In this document: one piece after another, positions 44,215 to 56,486 of the stretch
Numbering within the stretch: the first letter of the stretch is position 1
Layout: each line of letters opens with the position of its first letter
Origin: Dichetophora obliterata
Taxonomy: Eukaryota > Arthropoda > Insecta > Diptera > Sciomyzidae
NCBI GenBank assembly: GCA_963920525.1
Contig: OY986439.1
Coordinates: 34,578,319 to 34,642,318, forward strand
Direction: 5' to 3'
DNA length: 64,000 nucleotides
Notes under the pieces: model-generated
Told to the model about the DNA's origin: nothing
Databases searched by the model: none
What the model saw: the letters and a program-made list of their open reading frames with translations, nothing else
Position numbers and translations under genes: made by a program

Positions 44215-47200
44215 ATCTTTTTGCCTCTCTTGTAACGTTGGCTTTATTTATATTTCATAGGCATTTTTATTTATATTTCATAGGTAATTCTACGTGAATT
44301 TAAAAGTTTATTTTATCGTTATTTCTTAAAGCTATATTCACCAGCTTGTTAAAACAACAATTCAATCATAAAGTAAAGATATTCACCTACCTATCGTTAA
44401 TGCCGCAGCCATGTCAAAATTATAATAAATAGTGTTGTCGTATCTTAAATAAGAATTCTATGAAAAATCCATGTTTTTTCACGATAATAACTAGCTTATC
44501 TAAATATACTACAACGAAAACTCTGTTAATGGAAAAGTATACTTTTTTAGAGGAAAAAAATATTAAGCATCGTTTTTATCATAATTTTTTCTTAAATACT
44601 TTAAAGAAAATTTCGTGACTAAGTGTTTGTTTGAAAACATATTTTAATGCTTATAATTTTTTTGCATTTACTCTCAATAAAATTTCCTTACTAAGTATTT
44701 GTTCCATAAACAATAAAAGTTTAGAAAAATAGCATCGCCAAAAAGGCGTTGAAACAAATATGGCATTAGTGATAGCTGAGGTGAAGTTCTTTATTGCACC
44801 TTATTTTTATACCATGGTGAAAGCCTTCAAAACATTCATTGCATACTCTTTTATCTAAGGTTTCTAAGGCAAAAAATTGTAAGAGAAAAATCTCTTTGCT
44901 ATTTTTCTCCACTAAAAATCAATGTGATTTTGTTTACTAAAGTGCTATAAAAGTCCTCAATATTCATTCTACAAAAATAATTTACCATCATTAACGAGTT
45001 TCACTGCTATTTTTTCAACACTTTGCTACCAAAATTTCTCTTTTGTTTTTTTTGTGCTCTGTCATTCTCTTTTTTTTTGTTTAAAGTTATCTTTAACATC
45101 CTTTTAATGCTTCACAAAACTAACCACTTTACGTGGCAGTGCTCCAAAGGTTGCTCCCGCACATTTCTTGGCTCGTAAGTTACTCTCTCTCGGTCTCCCA
45201 CACTCAAAACGGTATTTTTCTCAATGCCTTTGCTGTCCAATGTTTCTCTCTATTTTCTCTTCAAGCAATCTTCTCACAACACGAATGATGCTTCACAGAT
45301 GCTCATCCTTGCCTAACATCCTTTCGTTGAGACACAATTGTTGTTTTTTTTTTGTGTGGAAAAAAAAAGTATTTCCCGTTGAGCTGCTGGGAATAAATCT
45401 GGCTAGTGTTCAGTCTGTGTTATATACGGGCGTCATACGGTCGTCGTGTTTGTCCAGCTCGTAAGGATATTACTTGAATGTTGGTGTCTTTTAAGTTTGG
45501 CAGGATACTACACAAATAAAATCAGACTAAAAATTGCTACTCTTGTGGGAAAAACCGTGTGTGGGAAAAGCGCTCGACTGTTAAATTTCGCTGCTACTGC
45601 AATTCGAGCAATAAAAAGAATCACAATTTAACTAAAGTGCAAAAATATTGAAAATGTAAAAAAATAAACCAAATAACGGAAATTCGTTTTATTCTTTTTT
45701 CGCTTTCTTGTTGATTTTACTGAGTTTTATAGCGGTTCCTTTAACGGCATAACTAAAAGAAACCTTATGAGAAAAATAAAAGTTCCGCACCCATAAAACA
45801 AGTAACACAAACAACAATAACAACAACACAACGACTGCAACAAAAACTAGCTTGTGCTGGTTTTGGTTTTTGTTGATGCCTTTTCCTTTTCCGTTTTTAA
45901 CGTTAATGTGTACATGTGCAAGGATAGCTATCTTAGGCAGCTCTCGGTATTGATGTAAATATATCTACATCTTCGTCATCAGCGTGTCTGTGTGTGTGTG
46001 TGTATTTGTATATGTGCGCGCGTTTAAACGAGTTTCGAGTTAAAAAAAAAATAAATAAATCCAGCCCACCAGCACAACAAAAAACGCAACAAAAAGTGAA
46101 TAACTTAATTTAATGTTTAAAACAGTTGCCCTCGTTAAGCTCGGCATTCTGTAGGCAACAATTTTTTATATATTTTTTTTTATTATTTGTTGCAAATTCT
46201 TTCGCTCTACTTCGATTGCGGTTTAAACGAGTTGCTTGCAATTTTTAAATGCTGCCAAAGCCTTGCAAAAATAATTAATGTTGCTCATACGCACTGTAGT
46301 ACAAAGTGTAAAAAATCACATTCAATGAAAGTTTTTTGCAGTGTATTTGTTGTGAAAAAAGCAGCTGGACCAGCGTCATCATCTCTAATGTGCTCAAATT
46401 CAACAAAGGTGCGTCGCAATTTTTATCGTCGTCGTCGACATTTTGGCAATAGTTGCTAATATGTATTGCCTTAAGTTTTTTTTTTTAATTAATTTAATTG
46501 AGCGAAAATTTGCACACAATCATTTGGAAATTTTTAAGAATTAAGGTTGATTTGCTTATTCATCAACTTGCATTTGTTGGGTATTTTCAATATATCTCAT
46601 TAAATATTCATTTGAATAAAATATTTGTAGGCTTTCTCCTAAACTTTTATATGTATATTTTTCGTCTGTGAAGACTAATAAGACGACTTTTTCTTTTTAT
46701 GCTGTTAAAAATTTTTTCTGCTATTGACACAATAAAACATATTTTTACATACATTTTTACTGTTTTTTGATACGTTCTTGTATATTTGTTCTTAGCTTAT
46801 AATTAATTTTTTTTCTACTATTTATTCAACAAACATTTTAAATTTGTTGCTACTTTTTTAATTTTGAACTGTTATATAAATATTATCTTAAAAATTATTT
46901 CTTCTCGGCTTGATTTAGTATACAATATATCTGCTGTTTTCTAAAATTTCGTATGATGTTCTTTTATATTATAATAAATTATTTTTAAAATTGTATATTT
47001 AATAGTTATTTTTTTAAGAGGACACTTTAGCAACGGTTTGTAAATACTTAAAGTAACTAAAAAAACTAATTTTTCTATTAAAAAAATATATTTGAATTTT
47101 TCTTAAGACTTTCTTAAGAGTTGGTTGGAAGCTTATAGTAAAAAAAAGAACAAATATAAAAACATTTATGTAAATCGAAGTTACCGATTTTTTTCTAATC

Positions 47201-47700
47201 TCGCAAATTTTGACTGATTTGAAATTTTAAGGCATCTTTGTATAATAAGTTTCAGTTGCTAGATTCTTTTAAATAATTTTGTTTATGCGAAATATTTTGC
47301 AACAATTTGGCTCATTTTGTTTTTGTATCGATCTTTATCTTAATCTTAAAAAATATCGATCTAATATCTTTAAATTATCAAAATTTTCAATTTTCGTTTT
47401 AAATGAGAAAATACTTGTTGTTTATTATTTCATAAGGATAATTTCAAAATATTTTCTTACAATTGAGTTATTTAATTTAATAGTGTATAGTATTTTTTTT
47501 CTAAATAGCGACCTTTTTTAACTTTCTTGCTTTGTTTCCAGTCAAAGCAGTGTGTGTAATATCAAAACAGTTGGAGATTGCAAAATTTCATTACATTTTT
47601 TTTATATTGATTAACATCAGAATGTAGTTTCTTTTATTGTTCCTATATTTACCTTTAATAGATACTTTTAGCCATAATCGAGTTAAAAAATGTATCATTA
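44215..47700. other. Mostly unique AT-rich DNA around a candidate promoter
   Basis: 45100-46460 is less AT-rich and looks like single-copy fly sequence, with a (GT)n at 45983-46001. The candidate promoter is annotated separately. 46460-47700 is very AT-rich and featureless. No coding exon recognised. Confidence 0.5.
45408..45445 (+). promoter_or_regulatory. Candidate TATA-less core promoter (Inr + DPE)
   Basis: TTCAGTCTG gives the arthropod initiator TCAGTC with A+1 at 45412. GGTCGT lies at 45439-45444, exactly +28 to +33, a perfect downstream promoter element at the spacing known from Drosophila. No TATA box is visible at -30, as expected for DPE promoters. About 1 kb downstream, AAAG|GTGCGT at 46405-46414 is a fair splice donor, so a non-coding first exon is conceivable. 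A chance match cannot be excluded from sequence alone. Confidence 0.45.
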
Positions 47701-47722
47701 ATCATATTTTTTGGAATTGTAT

Positions 47723-48010
47723 ATACTAGTATTGCCTGTGGTCAAAATTCGACCATATCAAAATTGGTTTTTATTTGGTTTGTTTTTTATTTTTATTAAA
47801 AGACGTTTTGCAAAGTTAAAAACATTAAGTTGATAAATACTTTTGGCGAATGCAACTTCAGACATGTATCATAAATAATATTTTTTTTTAATTATTTATA
47901 CTAGTATTGCCTGTGGTCGAAATTCGACCATGTCAAAATTGATTTTATTTTTATTTTTATTTATATTGAAAAACGTTTTGCAATGTTAAAAAACATAAAA
48001 TTAACTGATT
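47723..48010. repeat. Dispersed repeat family B, two tandem copies
   Basis: ATACTAGTATTGCCTGTGGT begins at 47723 and again at 47898 (175 bp apart). Each continues with TTCGACCAT(A/G)TCAAAATTG and, later, ACGTTTTGCAA. A third copy is at 30135. Confidence 0.75.
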
Positions 48011-48029
48011 TATTCTGTATAACGAAAAT

Positions 48030-48119
48030 GCACACCAACGACAAGCAAGACACGAGAAGCAATACTTTATCCTATACGAAATTCTATTACTTCTCGTGTC
48101 GTGCTTGTCGTTGGTGTGC
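48030..48119. repeat. 35 bp-arm near-perfect hairpin
   Basis: GCACACCAACGACAAGCAAG... (48030-48064) pairs with 48085-48119 with two mismatches around a 20 nt loop. Either strand could form the stem. No transposon ends are seen. It could be a micro-MITE, or a small-RNA precursor if transcribed. Confidence 0.7.
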
Positions 48120-48776
48120 TGCTTCGTGATACAAAATAATGCACTAAGAAACACTTTTTTCTTATGCAACTTTACAGCGCATTTTACATACTTGCCTTAC
48201 TTATGAATTAATTATATTTTGTAAACAATGAACATAGAAAACTTTACCAATAAATTTCTGAAGACTAGTGCCTACTTTCCTTTAAGTTTGTCAAAAGACC
48301 AAGAATTTCTTCGTCTTCTATATCCTGCTGACCCTTTGCCAAAGTCGAGTAGTTATCAGCATACGATTTCAGCTTTTTCTGAAACAGCAATCATCTGCTC
48401 AAGTTGACCAACATGCTTTATAAATTTCCGAAAAAAATTTTGGACTTCCTGCCGCAAAGGCATAAACATATCTCTTTACTCAGCATTATAATAAAAAAAT
48501 TTTAAGCAATAAAATACTTAATTTTTAAACGACCGTTATCTAAGTAAATAAAGCTACATTTGATTCTATCCACAATGATCACATTTGATAATAGCTATAT
48601 TGTTTTTCTATCTTTTCTATCCATTCTGTGTAAGCAATGTTGTTCGTAAACACACTTTCTTCGTGTTTATTTTGACGCTGACGCGGCGGCAAGCTCATTC
48701 AGTTCATGGTATAATAATAAATGTAAGAGTGACAGTTCATGCTGCAACCATCGACTTTTAAACAAAAGAAAAATGA

Positions 48777-48996
48777 AAAGATGCGTGTGTCACATGCACA
48801 TTAGCTGCATTCAGCGGAGTCAACTGTTGTGATCTTTCATCTTAGTGAGCGATATTTTTTTCTGAATATTTTGTGTGTCAGAAAAGTTGTAAAAGATTTA
48901 ACTTTATTTTGATTATAACGTTACACTCATTTGACACAATAGTTGCAAACTATTGACTTCGCTGAATGCGGCCAATGTGTGCGACACACGCACAGT
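48777..48996. mobile_element. ~220 bp imperfect inverted-repeat MITE
   Basis: CATTAGCTGCATTCAGCGGA (~48800) mirrors TCGCTGAATGCGGCCAATG (~48959-48977), with outer GTGTGTCACATG / GTGCGACACAC. The arms are ~60 bp. No ORF. Confidence 0.5.
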
Positions 48997-48999
48997 GGT

Positions 49000-50060
49000 T
49001 CAGCCGCTATGGAGGAGCGGTCAAAAATCTTTTACTTAGAAAGTATAGTAGATAAGGCTTTTAAATTTAGTAATGTTTTTCGTAAATATTAGATCTCTAA
49101 CTAAACCAATTAAGAAGTAAATTCGTAAATTTTAGTAACTTCTATAAGTCTAAAAAGTTACACATAAAAATCACATTTTGAAATCTTCAGCTTGACAATT
49201 TCAGTTAGTATATTTCATTTAAATTCATGAATACCAGAAAAGAAGTTATATTTAGAATTCAAATGTTTAGTATTTATTTAACTTAAACAACAAGTAACAC
49301 AATATTTACTTACATGTATGCTAAGCCGGAGCGAGTTTCAACAGTGCATAGCAACGATTTTGTTCAGGGCACATTCGACAGGTATTGTAACAAGCACGTA
49401 AACAAAAACATGTAATTTCGATCTGATTGCATCTTCCGGCTCCGGTTTGTCCTTCAAATTAGGACATTTTTTAAAAAAATAATTGTATGAAATATCTTCA
49501 GGGGTAGTTCGGTTAGTAAAAAACATGAAAGAGAGCTACACAAAATTTCGTCCTGTTCTGATCACATCTTCCTGCTCTAAAAAATCCTCGAAAATGACCT
49601 TAAGTATATTGTTGTATTCAAAAGATAATAAAAACGCAACTTCCCTGAAACATTACAAAAAACAACGCAATAAAAACAAAATTAGTTGCGAAAAATCTGC
49701 GCCAGCCTGGTTTCCCGCTACAACCTGATCTGTTCTGCCTGCTACCACTCTGCACACTTCGAGCAAATTTATATGAAATTGTATAAAGCGAGTTTTGTCG
49801 CACTGGGACAAGTAAGCAAACCTGCCTGCCTGCTTCAGCGTTTACTCTACCGACTTAGTCATTGTACCGTGATTCTGTTCAGGTTATCAGTTTAAGGAGA
49901 GAATAATTAAGATGATGATACAGTAAGATATTGATGATGATACACGTGTATAAAATTATTTGTTGTTTGACGTTTTCCTTAGGTTTTAGTGTGTTCTGTC
50001 TTTTTTTATACATTCTCCATTGAATGCGTTCGTAATAGTTTGTAATAAGTTTTAAGAACG
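49000..50060. other. Non-coding stretch
   Basis: Contains TTCTGTTCAGGTTATCAGTT at ~49872, also present at ~31828, so part belongs to a dispersed repeat. Nothing else recognised. Confidence 0.4.
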
Positions 50061-50063
50061 TAC

Positions 50064-50250
50064 CCAATCTCATTCAATTGTTTTAAATGAGTTGAATTGC
50101 AACTGAGAATTTGTATGGTAAATGAAATGACTTCTTTTCTCATTTAGCTGTTGATGTATCCAATCTCATTCAATTGTTTTGAATGAGTTGAATTGCATCT
50201 GAGAATTTGTTGGTAAATGAAATAACTTCTTTTCTCATTTAGCTGATTGG
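50064..50250. repeat. Tandem duplication, ~96 bp period
   Basis: CCAATCTCATTCAATTGTTT starts at 50064 and 50160. The copies differ by a few substitutions and end CTCATTTAGCTG. Confidence 0.85.
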
Positions 50251-50299
50251 GCTGAAATGAGTCACTTAACCCAATGTTAACGTAGTATAAGACTAAAAT

Positions 50300-53200
50300 T
50301 TGATAATATACTTTGTAATATTTTACATATATTATTTTTTAAGCTGTAGTAAGAAAATCGTGAAAAATATAATAACATTTTGATAAAATGCAATTTTATT
50401 CAAAAAATATTAGGGGGTTTTTAATGATAGAAACTGTTTATTGAATTTTGAACTATAATAAATTTACTATTTATACTATAATATATGTACTATTTATAAC
50501 AAATAATAAAGAGTAGGGAAATGGAAATTGAAAAAAATTGCAACAAAAAGCTTTTTTTTTTGAGCACAAATGGAATATTTTAAAGGTTATGTTACAACAA
50601 TATAAAACATTGAATTGGTGAGGATACGGTTAATGTTTTCTCATTTCTCCAAACTCACTTAATATACCTTTAAGACAAGAAGTTTGATGAACATCGATTT
50701 GAAAATGACCGAGATGTTTGCTTGTAAATTCAAAAATTTAAATTTCAATCAATTTAAATTTTTCCTCATTCTAATTCTAAAGAAAATGTGGTATATTGAG
50801 AAAATCTGTAGTTTTCAAGATATCGCAATAATTTTGATATCACAATAACGGAAATTTTGTTCAATATACTAGATATATGTACAAAATATTTTCGAAAAAT
50901 CTTTCGTGTACCGTTATTTTTATTAATCAACGTTTTGTTATGAAAAATGCGTTGTACTGAGAAAATCTATAGTTTTCGAGACATAGCCAAAAGTTTGATG
51001 ATATAATAATGAAAATTTTTCAAAACTTAAGAAGAATATATTCCTGTTCAGAATCGAAGTTTAAAAAACAATACATTTTTAATTACAAATTTAAAAATTT
51101 TTTTAGTCAAATTTTTTATTACCCTGTTATGCAGGACTTATGAAAAAATCAAAATACAGAAAAAATTAAGCAATTTTTTGTAACCATAAATATAATTTCT
51201 TAAAGAGGGTTATAACCCTCTATAATTCAATAATTATTCAAATTAAATAAAGGAATTTTTTTTTTAATATTTTTAACATTTTTTTATTATTAAACAAACG
51301 GAAATATTTTTATATTTTGCATTTGAAGATAAGATAGAATACTTTAATTTTAAAATTTCAAATTTTTACAAGGTATTTAATATTTTTATCGCTAGTATAT
51401 AGATATGAGAAAAAAAAACCTTCGCATGAATATATTTTTGGTTAAAATAGCTTAAAAATATATCACAAGTTATACTTTTTCTTGAAATTTTTTGATATTG
51501 GTTCAAAATCGCACTACAAGAAATAATTTTAATATCAAAATGGCCGATTGGTAGCAACAGTGTACTAGTATCAAAGAGGACGCTAGTTCAATCCCTCTAA
51601 TTATATTGATTTTCTTATCTTCAATTTTTTTCACAGCAATATTCTTATTTTTTGGTGTTTATTTTCTTACTAACGTTAAATAGTTTTAAAAGGTCAGTTA
51701 TAAAATCAAAAGTTTGCAAAACTTTACTTTTTTAGTAATTTTGTCTACTCATTTCAGAACATAAAAAAGGATATAAAAGCAATGAAGTTTGGCAAATAAT
51801 TTCAAAATGGTTTCTTTCTGAGTGCTGAGAACGCAACTTTCAGTCCGAAAAAAATCTATAAATAAAATGAAAATGAATGATTTTCTGGTTACTGGTTACA
51901 AAAATTTAGCTTTTGTTTATGACTCAAGACAATTGTACCTTTATTTATAAAAGTTATTGTAATGAATTTTTGTAGACAAATAGATTAAATTGTGAAGCAC
52001 ACTTGAGAAGAGTCTTCCTGCAAACATTTTTCATAATTATTTTATAACTCTCCCACTTAATACTAGTCATCTAAAATAATCAATATATACATTATGGAAT
52101 ATCTTTAAAGACTTAACTTAATTAAAGCCTTGTACTTGAGCTTTATTAAAGACAAAAGCAAAAACTGTAGAAAGTTTGCTCCTGTCAGATTGTTCTTTTG
52201 TCAAATTTCTTCCATTCACTCAGTGTGTTAAATTGCTAATGGATTAGAAAATGACTTCAAAGTGCTACTTTTTTGGTTACGACGAACATGAATGCTGGCT
52301 TTATTGTGAATAACACAGCGTGGGTGGATGGCTGCTCATCTGTCTTAATACCTTTCTATCTGTCTATCTGTCTGTTTGTCAGATTTTCTCAAACTCATTG
52401 ACACTAAGGCATATTTTCAATTTTCTGCATGAACGCTCAACTGTTGTGAGAAATTTAATTAAAGGTTTTTGTTGTTCAATAACAATTTTGGTCCTTTTTA
52501 ACGAATTCTGTTATAAACACGCAATATAATGTTATAAAAAAAAAAAAAAATAAAAAAATTTTTTGTGATAATGCTGTCCAACCACATCAAAAGCAGCATC
52601 AAAATGAAATCATTGAAAATGATGTTTTCTTTCATTCTTAGCAAAATGCTGATCAATATTTATGAACAGAAATAAATATAATCAAGTTTTGCGTGCTTTA
52701 AAGTCTATAGCCACTATTGACATAAAAAACAAGCTTTAATTAGCTATGTGTAAAAAAAAAAGGAATAAAACAGTTTATATAAATTTGTTGTCACTTATTG
52801 ACACTTTAGTTTAACATGTGTTATTTATATGAATTTATTTTTTTTTTCTATGTTATAAGCTCTATATGAAGATTCAGTTTCAACAAAAAATATTAAATAT
52901 AGTAATAAAAAAAGCATACTTTTTATGTTGTTTCAAATGAAAAACATATTTTTTTATATTAATATTAAACTTAATTATGTGAAAATTTAATATTTTCTAT
53001 GTGTCTATTATTTTTTATGTATTATTATTATTTTTTATAGATATGATAAAATTTATTGAGTTGCAGGTGCAGCAGTTTTAATATATAAAAATATTTAAAT
53101 TAAGCAATAATTTTTATTTTTACTTTTGACATACGTGTACTAGGCATGACATGGCTTAATTAAAAAGAGGCCAAAATTCATAAAAATATAAAATTTTTAA

Positions 53201-53386
53201 CACTAATGGCGCATTAGCGAAAAATATTATTTCAAGAAGAGAATATAAATTTTATCACATATTTATTATGCACATAATAAACAAAATTTAATAAATATCT
53301 TAAAGTAATCATTCAATTATGAAAACACTTTTCTATGATATATACTAGATACAGTACATGGCTCACGTTGCTACACCTTATAATAA
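50300..53386. other. AT-rich stretch with repeat family A copy 2
   Basis: 50545-50745 repeats the ACAATATAAAACATTGAATT block seen at 16425-16660. A tRNA-like head at 51541 is annotated separately. The rest is A/T-run-rich with no ORF of interest. Confidence 0.45.
51541..51600 (+). repeat. tRNA-like SINE head
   Basis: TGGCCGATTGGTAGCAACAG resembles box A, and AGTTCAATCCC (51574-51584) is a near-perfect box B. No tail or TSD found. Confidence 0.45.
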
Positions 53387-53839
53387 TTAACCCATTCCCG
53401 CCTATTGTACTTTTCAAAGTACAGGTTAGATGTTGTGACTTTAAACTGATTTTCTATAAAATTATATATTTTCGTAGTCCTATGATATGCTTATTTTAAA
53501 GTAAACAAATCAATTGACGGTGTTAAGTATTTTTTTTCGGTTAAGATGTTTTAAGTGTCATTATTTGCCGCGCCAAAATAATGTACTATCCATAGTTAGT
53601 GCTTTTGCGAATTTGCTCCAGAATTTTTGAATTTTAAAGTGAAAATTTATTCTTTTAATCCGCAATAAATAAAGAGAATAGAAGTTAAAAGGTAAGAAAA
53701 GGATTTTATAACAACTAATATAGAAGTTTTTTGTATAAACCCAATTCATTTAATGTTTAAGTTTAGTGTACTTTGAAAAGTACAACAGGCGAAAACCCTA
53801 TCGAAAATTGAAAATGTTGCCGCAGAAAATTTTTTAAAG

Positions 53840-54487
53840 TTCGTAGGACTTCAATGGTCTCCAGGAGGCTATGGACTATTTATCGACTATTTATTTAGCG
53901 TAGAAAATGAAGATTCTTTAGACCAATCCCTTATAATTATTCCACCAGACCTGGATGAGTTGACTGGCACTTTAGAACTGGAAGCGAGCAATGAGAATGA
54001 ATCATCGTTGCCTGATGCAATAAATGATAATGATCCAAATGTTCTAAATTATCTATCAGTTGATAACTATTATACACAGTTTCTTCTTGCATGTGCATAA
54101 TCCGTTTTATAGTCATCCTTCTTAGTGGTTACCTTTTTAAACTATTTTTAAACAGTTCTATGTTTCTAATGCCATATTCTCTTGAATTTTTAATGTTTTC
54201 TCAGCTTATGTTTTCATAGGAAATAAGAAATTGCTGTTTTCTTTATTTTATAGACACAAAAAAATGTAAATGGCTAAAAAAATCCTCGTTATGATGAACC
54301 AGGCAATTTTAATGCTTTCACTGAGAGTTTCACCATGTCTCCTTAACATGACATTGATTGCACTCCAATTGTTTTTTTTTTAAAGATACTCACATACGAC
54401 ATTATTCAATAGGATTGTGAACAGACCATGTTATATGCCGCCATATTTAAAAACGATTCAGCTTTCCGCATAGATGTGCAAGAAATT
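53840..54487 (+). pseudogene. piggyBac-2 transposase, N-terminal part
   Basis: On the plus strand an acidic N-terminal stretch (~53900-54060, rich in Asp, Glu and Asn, including PPDLDELTGTLELEA) is followed after a degraded ~200 bp by FFLKILTYDII, CEQTMLYAAIFKN and DVQEIKVF (~54370-54495), the conserved entry of the PGBD domain. Stops are present. The reading continues after the Penelope-like insertion at 55557 with one TSD copy removed. Confidence 0.7.
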
Positions 54488-54498
54488 AAAGTTTTTAT
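54488..54498. repeat. 11 bp target-site duplication of the Penelope-like element (left)
   Basis: AAAGTTTTTAT, identical to 55557-55567. Excising the insert with one copy restores an in-frame transposase reading (EIKVFIALLIFTGYH). Confidence 0.9.
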
Positions 54499-54558
54499 GT
54501 TTGTAAAAATAGGCTTTTTGATTTTAAATGCAATTAAAACAACTTTAATTCATTTATT

Positions 54559-54603
54559 CGTACCAACGTTTCGTTGATTTTTTGTCGACATCTTCTGGGT
54601 ACC
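54559..54603 (-). ncRNA. Degenerate hammerhead-like motif in the Penelope-like 3' region
   Basis: The minus strand reads GGTACC, then CAGAAGA (core CUGANGA with the U changed), a stem II of TGTCGA with TCAACG around an A-rich loop (one mismatch), GAAA, and then C-GTTG-GTA with a candidate GUA cleavage triplet and GTAC for stem I. Hammerheads are known in Penelope-like elements. The changed core residue predicts loss of activity. Confidence 0.45.
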
Positions 54604-54850
54604 ATGTTTAATTGAATCTATAAAAGTTTACAAGTTCACATATTATAAAAAAACTTACAAAACACGATATTTAACAAACTTAATAATAAGTATAATCTTA
54701 ATTACGATAGAGAATTTTTAAGTTAAACAATAATAAGACAAGTGTGTACTTACAAAAATTGTTAAACACTCTTCATTTAAAGAAATTATAAGCCTGATAA
54801 TATAACTAATTTAATTATTCAAAAATACCAGCTGTGTTTGACTTCCGTTT

Positions 54851-55556
54851 TTATATTTTGTTTAAAGCAACTGCATAGCTTAAGTTTATGTTATCTTTAT
54901 CTTCTTTGTAGCTCATTGTTGTCGTCAAGTTTTGCTGTATACGTAAGCTTTCTAGCATATATCGCGTTTTCCCTTTTCTCTCGATGTCTAATATTTGTGC
55001 TTTTTCGAAATCAACTGTGTGTCCATTTTTAAACATATTTTCTGCTAGTGCTGTTGATGTTTTTTTATTTTTTATGTCAGCTTTGTGTTCGGCTAGTCTT
55101 GTCATAAGTGATCTCTTCGTTGTACCTATATATATTTTGTTGCACTGCTCTTCTGCATTTCCTTTGCACTTTATTTCATAAACTACATTATGTTGTTCTT
55201 GTGTTTCTATCGGTGTTTTCGTTTTCGTAAATATCTTGCTGAGAGTGTGGTTTGATTTGTGAGCGAAAATAATGTTGTCTTCTTTTATTATTGTTTTGAG
55301 AATTTTATTTTCTGTTCGTGTTGGTACGAAAGCTATGCTGTAAAATTGTTTGGTGTTGCCAGACTGATTTTCTGTGTTTGGGTATTTTTGTTTGGTATTG
55401 TTGTTTGCCTCGTTTATTAACTTATTAACTAAACCTTTTGGGTAGTCATTATTCAATAATATCGTTCTTATTTTTAAAATGTTTTCATTATTTAATTGAG
55501 CGTCGCTGATGTTGATAATTTTATTAATTAAATTTTTGGCTGCGTTGATTTTTTTG
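54851..55556 (-). pseudogene. Penelope-like element polyprotein, GIY-YIG endonuclease end
   Basis: The frame is open from the truncation point at 55556 to a stop near 54851 (~235 codons). It contains VVYEIKCKGN and NKIYIGTTKRSLMTRLAEH: the paired Y residues, the Arg of the R-x3-R-L-x2-H block and a Cys before the core, as in Penelope-type GIY-YIG nucleases, which cut target DNA. Near the end ERKGKTRYMLESLRIQ gives the conserved R-x8-E-x3-I block with the catalytic Glu. No stop or frameshift in this part, so the copy is relatively young, but without reverse transcriptase it cannot act alone. Confidence 0.88.
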
Positions 55557-55567
55557 AAAGTTTTTAT
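55557..55567. repeat. 11 bp target-site duplication of the Penelope-like element (right)
   Basis: Partner of 54488-54498. Confidence 0.9.
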
Positions 55568-56473
55568 TGCCTTATTGATATTTACTGGGTACCACTAGTT
55601 GCCTGAAGAACGCTCATATTGGTCGCTCGATGAGGATCTCGGAATTCCTCTTGTATATGAGGCAATGTCCAGAGATCGGTTCCTTACAATAAAGAAGTAC
55701 CTACATTTAGCTGACAACGCTAACATTGGATCGTCAGAGGACAAGATGTATAAGATAAGACCACTCATGTTCAAACTTCAGCATACCTTTAAACAGTTTG
55801 GCTTTTTACATACACATCTTTCAGTTGATGAATCGATGGTGAAATATTTTGGAAAACACTCCGCAAAACAATTCATAAGAGAAAAACCTTTACGTTTCGG
55901 CTATAAAGTTTGGATGCTGGCAAGCTCTTTTGGGTATTGCTACAACTTTGAAGTTTACAGTGGTAAGAATAGTAACAAAGATCGATTAATTCCGCTCGGT
56001 GCGCAGGTTATTTTAGACTTTGTAAAAAAAAATTCCCAAACCAGAAAATCATGTTGTTTTCTTCGATAATTATTTTACGACTCATAGCCTCATAAGAGTA
56101 TTAAAGGATATGAATATCCGAGCATCTGGAACTGTTAGGGAAAACAGAATTAATTCCTGTCCTTTACCGAAAAATAAACTTTTTCGAAAAGCTTTCGAGG
56201 CTCCTATGACTATCGCTATGATACTACGAATGATGTTTTGGCAGTAAAATGAGTTGATAATAGTGTTTGTTCCTTGCAAACAAACTATGATTGCGTAACT
56301 CCACTCACAAATGTCAGGCGCTGATCGTCACAATGTCGTATGAAAATAAATGTTCCACAACCAAATCTTTACGCATCATACAACGGCCACATGGGAGGTG
56401 TTGATTATGTAGATGGTGGGTTCTCTTTACTTACCTCATCGATATAGCCACCACAAACGCATGGAAATTGTGC
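55557..56473 (+). pseudogene. piggyBac-2 transposase, central catalytic part
   Basis: Plus-strand PGBD core: GYH-stop-LPEERSYWSLDEDLG, MYKIRPLMFKL, then LSVDESMVKYFGKHSAKQFI (first catalytic Asp), RFGYKVWMLASSFGYC, a frame break near 56035, FDNYFTTHSLIRVLKD (second Asp), a decayed stretch with stops 56240-56330, and NLYASYNGHMGGVDYVD (third Asp with its companion Asp, ~56400). After GGVDYVD about 60 expected residues are deleted. The segment ends at the LINE insertion in WKLCLISN. Confidence 0.85.
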
Positions 56474-56486
56474 CTTATTTCTAATA
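56474..56486. repeat. 13 bp target-site duplication of the RNase H LINE (left)
   Basis: CTTATTTCTAATA, identical to 58174-58186. Confidence 0.9.

Larger units (their letters stand above)
54499..55556 (-). mobile_element. Penelope-like retroelement, 5' truncated
   Basis: A 1058 bp insert between 11 bp TSDs. The minus strand encodes a GIY-YIG endonuclease C-terminus and then a ~350 bp 3' UTR with a hammerhead-like block (54559-54603). The reverse transcriptase half is missing because of 5' truncation. Inserted into piggyBac-2 after that element was in place. Confidence 0.88.

Noticed and set aside
54596..55596. CTGGGTACCA present on both sides of the Penelope-like region, considered as its TSD
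   Set aside because: The right copy belongs to the piggyBac-2 coding sequence (TGYH), and the frame is restored only by the 11 bp AAAGTTTTTAT duplication.
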